64,000 nt of DNA from assembly GCF_014650955.1 (NCBI RefSeq), contig NZ_BMVY01000004.1, forward strand, positions 62,001-126,000, written 5' to 3'. A program made the position numbers and the translations under genes. Below are positions 58,440 through 64,000 of this stretch, in pieces. Every line of letters begins with the position of its first letter. The stretch's first letter is position 1. The notes beneath the pieces were generated by a model. The model was not told where the DNA came from. It ran no database searches and was given only the letters and a program-made list of their open reading frames with translations. The DNA is from Streptomyces tauricus. Lineage in GTDB: Bacteria; Actinomycetota; Actinomycetes; Streptomycetales; Streptomycetaceae.

Positions 58440-60089
58440 TCAGGAGACCGGGCGGGCCCGTTCCACCACCGATGCCAGGTCGAGTGTGTGCGGCAGTGTT
58501 CCCAGGGACGAACCCCAGTCCCCGCCGAGGCGGGACGCGCAGAACGCGTCCGCCACCTCCGGTGGGGCGAAGCGGACCAGGAGGGAGCCTTGCAGGACCA
58601 CGGCGATCCGTTCGACGAGGCGCCGGGCGCGGCCCTCGACGCCGCCCAGGTCGGCGAGGTCGGTCAGCAGGTTCTTGATCGCGCCGTCCAGCCGGTGATC
58701 GGCGCCGCGTGCCAGGCCGACCTCCTGGAGGTAGGCGTTCAGGGCGGACGGCTCCCGCTGGAGGGCCCGCAGCACGTCGAGCGCCTGGATGTTGCCCGCG
58801 CCCTCCCAGATGGAGTTGAGCGGCGACTCGCGCAGCAGCCGCGGCATGCCGGACTCCTCCACGTACCCGTTGCCGCCCAGGCACTCCAGTGCCTCCGCCA
58901 CGACCGGCGTGCACCGCTTGGTCACCCAGTACTTGGCCGCGGGCACCGCGAGCCGCAGGAAGGCACGCTCCTGCTCGCCGCCGTCGTCGTACGCGGCGGC
59001 CAGCCGCAGCGCGAGCGTCGTCGCCGCCTCCGACTCCAGGGCCAGGTCCGCCAGGACGTTCCTCATCAGCGGCTTGTCGAGCAGCCTGCCGCCGAACGCC
59101 TCGCGGTGGTCGCAGTGGTGCACGGCCTGCGCGACGGCCTGCCGCATCAGCCCCGCCGAGCCGAGCACGCAGTCCAGCCGGGTCGCGGCGACCATCCCCA
59201 TGATGGAGCGCACCCCGCGTCCCTCGTCGCCGACGCGGCGCGCCCAGGTCCCGTCGAACTCGACCTCGGCGGAGGCGTTCGAACGGTTGCCCAGCTTGTC
59301 CTTGAGGCGCTGGATCCGGAAGACGTTGCGGGTGCCGTCCGCCAGCACCCGCGGCACCAGGAAGCAGGTGAGGCCGCCCCCGCCGTCGGAGGGGCCCGCC
59401 TGCGCCAGTACCAGGAAGCCGTCCGACATCGGGGCCGAGCAGAACCACTTGTGGCCCGTCAGCTCGTACGTCCCGTCCTCGGCGAGCGGCCGCGCGGACG
59501 TGGTGTTCGCGCGGACGTCGCTGCCGCCCTGCTTCTCCGTCATGCCCATCCCGAACAGGGCGCCGGCCTTCTTCGCGGCCGGACGCAGGTCCTGGTCGTA
59601 GACGGTGGAGGTGAGCCGGGGCTCCCACTCGGCGGCGAGCGCCGGGTCGGTGCGCAGCGCGGGCACCGCCGCGTGGGTCATCGACAGCGGGCAGCCGTTG
59701 CCCGCCTCGACCTGGCTCCAGACCAGGAAGCCGGCCGCGCGCCGCACATGCCCGCCCGGCCGCGACCAGGCCGCCGTCAGCCCGGCCGACACGCCCTTGC
59801 CGAGCAGCCGGTGCCAGGACGGATGGAACTCGACCTCGTCGAGCCGCTCTCCGTAGCGGTCGTGGGTGAGCAGCTTCGGCGGGTTCTCGTTGGCCAGTAC
59901 CCCCCACTTCTGGACCTGCGCGGACCCGGAGGTGCGCCCGAGGGCGGACAGCTCGCTGTGCGCCTCGTCGAGGAGCGCGGGATCGAGATGCCGGTCGACC
60001 GCCTCCACGAGGGCCCGGTCGGCGTCGAAGAGGTCGTACGCGACCAGCGGCGGAGCCTGGTTGGTCACGGTGTGGGTGCGGGCTGCCAT
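58440..60089 (-). CDS. AidB-like acyl-CoA dehydrogenase
   Basis: A 549-aa acyl-CoA dehydrogenase-fold flavoprotein close to the AidB (DNA-alkylation response) subfamily. The signature GMGMTEKQGGSDVRANTT, the FAD-binding GHKWFCSAPMSDGFLVLAQ and the catalytic Glu region SIWEGAGNIQALDVLRAL are present. AidB-like length (about 540 aa) and C-terminal extension are retained. ATG 60089 is chosen over 60152. Whether it protects DNA or oxidises an acyl-CoA is unknown. Confidence 0.88.
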   Translation of the reverse strand: MAARTHTVTNQAPPLVAYDLFDADRALVEAVDRHLDPALLDEAHSELSALGRTSGSAQVQKWGVLANENPPKLLTHDRYGERLDEVEFHPSWHRLLGKGVSAGLTAAWSRPGGHVRRAAGFLVWSQVEAGNGCPLSMTHAAVPALRTDPALAAEWEPRLTSTVYDQDLRPAAKKAGALFGMGMTEKQGGSDVRANTTSARPLAEDGTYELTGHKWFCSAPMSDGFLVLAQAGPSDGGGGLTCFLVPRVLADGTRNVFRIQRLKDKLGNRSNASAEVEFDGTWARRVGDEGRGVRSIMGMVAATRLDCVLGSAGLMRQAVAQAVHHCDHREAFGGRLLDKPLMRNVLADLALESEAATTLALRLAAAYDDGGEQERAFLRLAVPAAKYWVTKRCTPVVAEALECLGGNGYVEESGMPRLLRESPLNSIWEGAGNIQALDVLRALQREPSALNAYLQEVGLARGADHRLDGAIKNLLTDLADLGGVEGRARRLVERIAVVLQGSLLVRFAPPEVADAFCASRLGGDWGSSLGTLPHTLDLASVVERARPVS

Positions 60090-60192
60090 GACTGCGAACC
60101 TACCCGCGGTGCGGCGATCGTCACCAAACTCCCGCCGCACCCCCCCGTACACCGGAGCGCCCGCGTCCGGTACACCCGGGCGCCCGCCTCGC

Positions 60193-61179
60193 TCAGGCCG
60201 GACGCGACAGCGCGGCCAGGTCGCCGGAGCCGAGTGTGTCCTCGCCGCGCGAGCCCACCGACCAGCTCGGGCTGTGGACGGTGTCGAGATAGCGCTCGCC
60301 GAGGTCGGGGGCGATCGCCACCGACGTGAGGTCCCGTGCCCCGTTCAGATCCATCCAGGTGGAGGCCCCGCTGACCACCGTGCCGGTGGAGCCGCCGAAC
60401 AGGAAACCCCGGGCGGCCAGCCGGCGGCAGACACGGACGGTGTCCGCCTCCTCCACGTGCACCACGTCGTCCACGTACGACGCGTCGAGCATCGGCGGAC
60501 GTACGCCCATGCCGAGACCCGGGATCTGCCGGGGGCGCGCGGGTCCGCCGAAGGTCACCGAGCCGACGCTGTCCACCGCGACGATCCGCACCCGGCGCCG
60601 CCACTGCCAGAACCAGCGCGCGCAGCCCATCAGGGTGCCGGTCGTACCGGCCCCGACGAACAGCACGTCGAGGTCCGGGAAACGGCGCGCGATGGCCGGC
60701 GCCGTGGTGCGGTAGTGCGCACGCCAGTTGCTGTCGTTGGCGTACTGGTTGAGCCAGACGTACCGGTCGTCCGAGGCACACAGCGCCTGTACGTACGCGA
60801 TCCGGGCGCCCAGGAAGCCGCCGTGCAGAGCGGGTTCCTCGACGACGTGGACCACGCTGCCCAGAGCTTCCATCATCCGCCGGGTCGCCGGATTGCAGCG
60901 TGCGTCGGTCACGCACCGGAACCCGTAGCCACGGCTCGCGGCGATCACGCTCAGTGCCACGCCCAGGTTCCCGGACGACGACTCGACCAGGACGGATCCC
61001 GGCCGCAGGGCGCCGCTGCGTTCGGCGGCGTCCACCATCTCGGTGGCCGCCTTCATCTTGATCGACCCCGCGAAATTGAACCCCTCGCACTTCAGGAAGA
61101 GCGGCAGCCCCATCGTCGCCCGCAGGTCGACGTAGAGCTCGTTCTCGTTGAATTCCGAAGGATCGGAAATGACAGGCAT
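60193..61179 (-). CDS. sbnA: SbnA-type ACEGA synthase
   Basis: A 328-aa PLP enzyme of the cysteine-synthase fold. In the staphyloferrin/zwittermicin-type route it condenses O-phospho-L-serine with L-glutamate to give ACEGA, the precursor of L-2,3-diaminopropionate. The PLP Lys is in NFAGSIKMKAA. The phosphate loop GAGTTGTLMG and ESSSGNLG are typical. ATG 61179, 70 bp downstream of sbnB. It is the last gene of this NRPS-linked run in the window. Confidence 0.92.
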   Translation of the reverse strand: MPVISDPSEFNENELYVDLRATMGLPLFLKCEGFNFAGSIKMKAATEMVDAAERSGALRPGSVLVESSSGNLGVALSVIAASRGYGFRCVTDARCNPATRRMMEALGSVVHVVEEPALHGGFLGARIAYVQALCASDDRYVWLNQYANDSNWRAHYRTTAPAIARRFPDLDVLFVGAGTTGTLMGCARWFWQWRRRVRIVAVDSVGSVTFGGPARPRQIPGLGMGVRPPMLDASYVDDVVHVEEADTVRVCRRLAARGFLFGGSTGTVVSGASTWMDLNGARDLTSVAIAPDLGERYLDTVHSPSWSVGSRGEDTLGSGDLAALSRPA

Positions 61180-61249
61180 GAGTCCCCCTCATTCATGCGG
61201 CCTGCGTGCGGCGCCGTGCCCACGTCCCGTGCGGCACGGCGCCCGCCGG

Positions 61250-62329
61250 TCAGCCGTGCCGGCGCAGCTCGTGGAAGAAGCCGTCCACGACGTGCGGCTC
61301 GCCCCGCCGGGCCACCTCGTCGTGGACGAACTTGCCGACCGCGAGGTCGAGGACCCCGAGGCCGAAGGGCGAGAAGACGACCGTCCGGTCGGCCGGTACG
61401 GTCACCCGCCCGGACAGCACGTCGTCCAACGTGCCGTCGATGAAGTCCCGGCCGCCGCTGAGACGTTCGGCCAGGTGCGGAGAGGTCTCCGCCTTCAGGC
61501 AGTGCTCGATGTCGTCCACGAAGTTGGCCGAGGCGAGCAGGATCTCGGGTGCCAGGTCGCGCAGCGACACATGCAGCACCAGCGGGGCGTGGTCGAACCA
61601 CGCGGGGTCGTGGATGTGCGGCGTGCCCGCGACGGTGGCGAAGACCACCAGATCGCTGGAGCGGATCAGCGACTCGGCACTGTCGTGCACGGTGATCCGG
61701 CCCTTGATGCCCGAGCGTTCCAGATAGCCGCGGAAACCGGCGGCGCTGTCCGCGGACAGGTCGAACACCCCGGTCTCCTCGAACGACCAGCCGGTGGCGG
61801 TGAGATGGGTGTGGATGTGGCGGGCGATCAGCCCCGTGCCGACGAACCCGACCCGCACCGGCCGGGTGCGGCCGCGGCTGAGCCGGTCGGCGGCGAGCGC
61901 CGCGGAGGACGCCGTCCGGGTGGCGCTGATGATCGAGCTCTCCAGGCAGGCGAACGGATAGCCCGTGTCGTGGTCGTTGAGGATCAGTACGGCCGACGCG
62001 CGGGGCAGCCCCGACGCGGTGTTCTCGGGGAAGCTGGAGACCCACTTGATGCCGTCCACCCCGATGTCCCCGCCGATCGACGCCGGCAGCGCGATGATCC
62101 GCGACGACGGGCGGTCGGGGAAGCGCAGGAAGTACGACGGCGGGTTCACCGAGTCGCCGGCCCCGTGCAGCCGGTACACCCGCTCGACGAGGTCCGCGAT
62201 CTCGGACTCCCGCCCTTCCAGGGCCTGCTGGACCTGGGCGCCGGAGATGACGGAGAACGGGGGAGCGGTGCGCGTCCCGGGTACCTCGGGCGTCCCGGCG
62301 GTCCGCGCCGCCTGTTCCGTGCCGGTCAT
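61250..62329 (-). CDS. sbnB: SbnB-type ACEGA dehydrogenase
   Basis: A 359-aa enzyme of the ornithine cyclodeaminase/mu-crystallin fold that oxidatively hydrolyses ACEGA to L-2,3-diaminopropionate and 2-oxoglutarate with NAD. The Rossmann motif VGFVGTGLIARHIHTHL is present, along with FSVISGAQVQQALEG at the start. ATG 62329 overlaps the dioxygenase stop by ATGA, so the two are coupled. Together with sbnA it makes the L-Dap building block. Confidence 0.92.
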   Translation of the reverse strand: MTGTEQAARTAGTPEVPGTRTAPPFSVISGAQVQQALEGRESEIADLVERVYRLHGAGDSVNPPSYFLRFPDRPSSRIIALPASIGGDIGVDGIKWVSSFPENTASGLPRASAVLILNDHDTGYPFACLESSIISATRTASSAALAADRLSRGRTRPVRVGFVGTGLIARHIHTHLTATGWSFEETGVFDLSADSAAGFRGYLERSGIKGRITVHDSAESLIRSSDLVVFATVAGTPHIHDPAWFDHAPLVLHVSLRDLAPEILLASANFVDDIEHCLKAETSPHLAERLSGGRDFIDGTLDDVLSGRVTVPADRTVVFSPFGLGVLDLAVGKFVHDEVARRGEPHVVDGFFHELRRHG

Positions 62330-63327
62330 GCGGTCCTCACTTCGGTCGTGGGTGTGCAGTCGGTCAGCCGGACCGGGTCGGCCAGTGCGGCGAGCACCTC
62401 GCGCGGGCCGTCGAAGGGCTCCCTGCTGTGCGCGGTGCGGATGTTGTCGACGATCATCAGGTCGCCGGAGCGCCACGGCTCGCGGGCGGTGTGGGCCTCG
62501 TACACCTCGTTGATCTGCCGGACGACGTCCTCGCCGATCGGGTCGCCGTTGCCGTGGCGGGTGTTGAAGGGCAGCCCGTCGGGGCCGTAGACGTCCACCA
62601 GGTACTCCCGCACCTCGGGATCCATCGTCCACTCGTTCAGGAAGGCGATCTGGTTGAACCAGCAGAGCCGTCCCGTGACGGGGTGCCGGACCACCGCGGC
62701 GCGGCGCTGGCGGGTGTGCAGGGAGCCGTCGCTCTGCCAGGCGAACTCGATGGCGTGGGCGCGGCAGTAGCGTTCGACGGCGGCGCGGTCCTCGGTGCCG
62801 AAGGCCTCGCCGACCGACGCCCCGATCTCGTCGTTGTACGTCCGGGTGAGCAGCCAGCCCTCCCGGGCGAACCGTTCGGTGAGGCCGGCGGGCAGCGCGT
62901 CGAGCACGGTGGGCGCGTCGGCGACGGCGGTGGCGCCGCCCTCGGCCGGCGCGTCGAGGCACGCGAACAGCATCAGGGCGGGGAACTCGACGGCGTAACT
63001 CAGCTCGTGGTGCATGCACATCTGCTGGTTGGGCGGCCACTTGGTGGACGAGTACACCCCGTCCGCGTACGTCCGCCGGGGCGCGAAGGACTCCCGGTCG
63101 GGCATCAGGCCGGTGGCCAGGCGCCGGAACACGTCCCCGGTCGTGTCCGGGTCGCTCAGCCCCAGACCGCGGACCAGGACGCTGCCGTGCTCGGCGACCA
63201 CGGCGCGCAGCGCGTCGCGGTGGACGGCCGCCCAGCCCGCCGTGTCCCCCGCCACGTCGGCGCGCAGGATCGGCGGGCGGCCGGGACTCAGGTCGACGTC
63301 GGGCAGCAGCGTCGGGGTCGAGGACAT
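62326..63327 (-). CDS. TauD/TfdA-family (SyrP-like) Fe(II)/2-oxoglutarate dioxygenase
   Basis: A 333-aa non-heme iron dioxygenase. The facial triad is visible as HHE in QMCMHHELSY (HxE) and a distal His in NIRTAHSREPF. Members in siderophore or antibiotic clusters hydroxylate amino acids or carrier-bound residues, e.g. SyrP on Asp; the site here is unknown. ATG 63327 has a GGAAGGA Shine-Dalgarno. A GTG at 63435 overlapping the NRPS stop is an alternative. The gene lies between NRPS and sbnB. Confidence 0.85.
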   Translation of the reverse strand: MSSTPTLLPDVDLSPGRPPILRADVAGDTAGWAAVHRDALRAVVAEHGSVLVRGLGLSDPDTTGDVFRRLATGLMPDRESFAPRRTYADGVYSSTKWPPNQQMCMHHELSYAVEFPALMLFACLDAPAEGGATAVADAPTVLDALPAGLTERFAREGWLLTRTYNDEIGASVGEAFGTEDRAAVERYCRAHAIEFAWQSDGSLHTRQRRAAVVRHPVTGRLCWFNQIAFLNEWTMDPEVREYLVDVYGPDGLPFNTRHGNGDPIGEDVVRQINEVYEAHTAREPWRSGDLMIVDNIRTAHSREPFDGPREVLAALADPVRLTDCTPTTEVRTA

Positions 63328-63431
63328 CGTGTGGTTCCTTCCGGTCTCGCGCGGTTCGAACCGCGCGTGGCCGCGCGGGTGGTCGTGGATCGGTTCCTGT
63401 GCCGGTTTCCGGGCCCGGTCCTCGGCGCGGT

Positions 63432-64000
63432 TCACGACGCCTCCCGGGCCGGGGCGTCGAGCAGTCCCGCCAGGTCGGCGAGGACGGGGAGGCGGGCGAC
63501 GTCCTTGAGGGTGATGGCCCGGTCCAGGGCGACCGCCAGCTTCACCGCCGCGAGGGAGGTGCCGCCGCGCTCGAAGAAGTGGTCCAGGCGGCCGATCCGG
63601 TCCCGCGGGATGCCCAGCACCTGCGCCCAGGCCGCCGCCAGGCGCCGTTCGCCCGGGGTGTCCGGCGCGTGTGCGCCGTCCTGGCCGCCCGTACCGCTGC
63701 CGGCGGAGTCGAGGTCCTCGGCGAGCGCGGTCAGCGTCCTGCGGTCGATCTTGCCGTTGGCGGTCAGCGGCAGGCTCTCGCGCCGGTGGACGGCCGACGG
63801 CACCATGTACGCCGGAAGCGACCCGGCGAGCCGTTCCAGGACCGCTTCCGGGTCGAGCGGTTCGGGACCGGCGCAGAACGCCACGAGCCGCGTGCCGCCC
63901 GCGACGACCACGGCGCCGTCCCGGACCCCGGGCGCCCGCAGGAGCGCGTTCTCGATCTCGCCGATCTCGATGCGGAAGCCGCGGATCTTCACCTGGCTGT
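63432..64000 (-). CDS. NRPS fragment: adenylation C-terminus and carrier protein (partial)
   Basis: Cut by the window's right edge. The visible 3' part encodes the end of an adenylation domain (QVKIRGFRIEIGEIE; A10 motif PLTANGKIDRRT) and a carrier protein with the phosphopantetheine Ser in GGTSLAAVKLAVAL. The chain ends 30 residues after the carrier domain, with no condensation or thioesterase domain on this side. It likely belongs to a Dap-containing nonribosomal peptide cluster with sbnA/sbnB. The upstream modules lie outside the window. Confidence 0.85.
   Translation of the reverse strand, partial: SQVKIRGFRIEIGEIENALLRAPGVRDGAVVVAGGTRLVAFCAGPEPLDPEAVLERLAGSLPAYMVPSAVHRRESLPLTANGKIDRRTLTALAEDLDSAGSGTGGQDGAHAPDTPGERRLAAAWAQVLGIPRDRIGRLDHFFERGGTSLAAVKLAVALDRAITLKDVARLPVLADLAGLLDAPAREAS

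Noticed and set aside
58153..59907. Long 5' extension of the secreted protein frame
   Set aside because: It is antisense-phase to the AidB-like dehydrogenase, and the signal peptide begins at 58152.

Overview
The window is high-GC actinobacterial chromosome, almost certainly Streptomyces. Evidence for this is the strong third-position GC bias, frequent GTG starts, a subtilisin-inhibitor-like (SSI) gene, a DUF1707-FHA protein, an SAV2148-type HEPN protein, a CUT1 sugar transporter without its own ATPase, a macrolide glycosyltransferase and the edge of an NRPS cluster. No rRNA, tRNA, transposase, phage gene or CRISPR array was seen.

Layout. 0-2.2 kb: M24 aminopeptidase and an APH-fold kinase. 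2.4-13.2 kb: the glycogen-to-trehalose enzymes TreZ, TreY and GlgX (TreX-type) on the minus strand. These are interrupted by an FHA protein and by two M14 carboxypeptidase paralogues that flank a secreted SSI-type protease inhibitor. 13.3-15.6 kb: a copper amine oxidase split into two secreted proteins. 15.7-21.3 kb: HEPN protein, DEDDh exonuclease, YbaK deacylase, EamA exporter with divergent LysR regulator, and a second APH-fold protein. 21.6-24.8 kb: sugar ABC transporter. 24.9-32.3 kb: macrolide glycosyltransferase behind a palindromic operator, a CDP-alcohol phosphatidyltransferase, an MMPL exporter, DUF1697, an NTF2-like protein and a ketopantoate-reductase-like enzyme.

32.4-46.1 kb is the most unusual region. 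Two plus-strand genes share a GDINGP-type motif. They converge on a tightly overlapping minus-strand operon that encodes, in transcription order: a giant beta-domain/FN3-like protein, a zinc-ribbon double-GTPase-like protein, a GAP1-like protein with a collagen-like linker, a membrane-anchored zinc-ribbon GTPase, a 39-aa membrane peptide, a vWA protein, a PP2C phosphatase and an atypical protein kinase. The parts match the GTPase/GAP1/vWA/kinase/phosphatase conflict-signalling systems known by comparative genomics from multicellular bacteria. This particular assembly has no function that I know of.

46.3-56.0 kb is a sulfur-assimilation operon on the minus strand: a cysteine-containing leader peptide with a hairpin, sulfite reductase, a 59-aa zinc-ribbon protein, CysH, CysC, CysD, CysN, a 35-aa ORF ending Cys-Ala-Cys, an SsuABC-type transporter and a sirohydrochlorin chelatase. 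56.1-60.1 kb: GNAT, an unrecognised secreted protein and an AidB-like acyl-CoA dehydrogenase. 60.2-64.0 kb: SbnA, SbnB, a TauD/TfdA-type dioxygenase and the C-terminus of an NRPS, which together mark the edge of a cluster predicted to use L-2,3-diaminopropionate.

A recurrent 20-bp element, GCGCAGTTCCCCGCGCCCCT, occurs alone, in tandem or as large palindromes at gene ends across the window. It probably works as a terminator when inverted.
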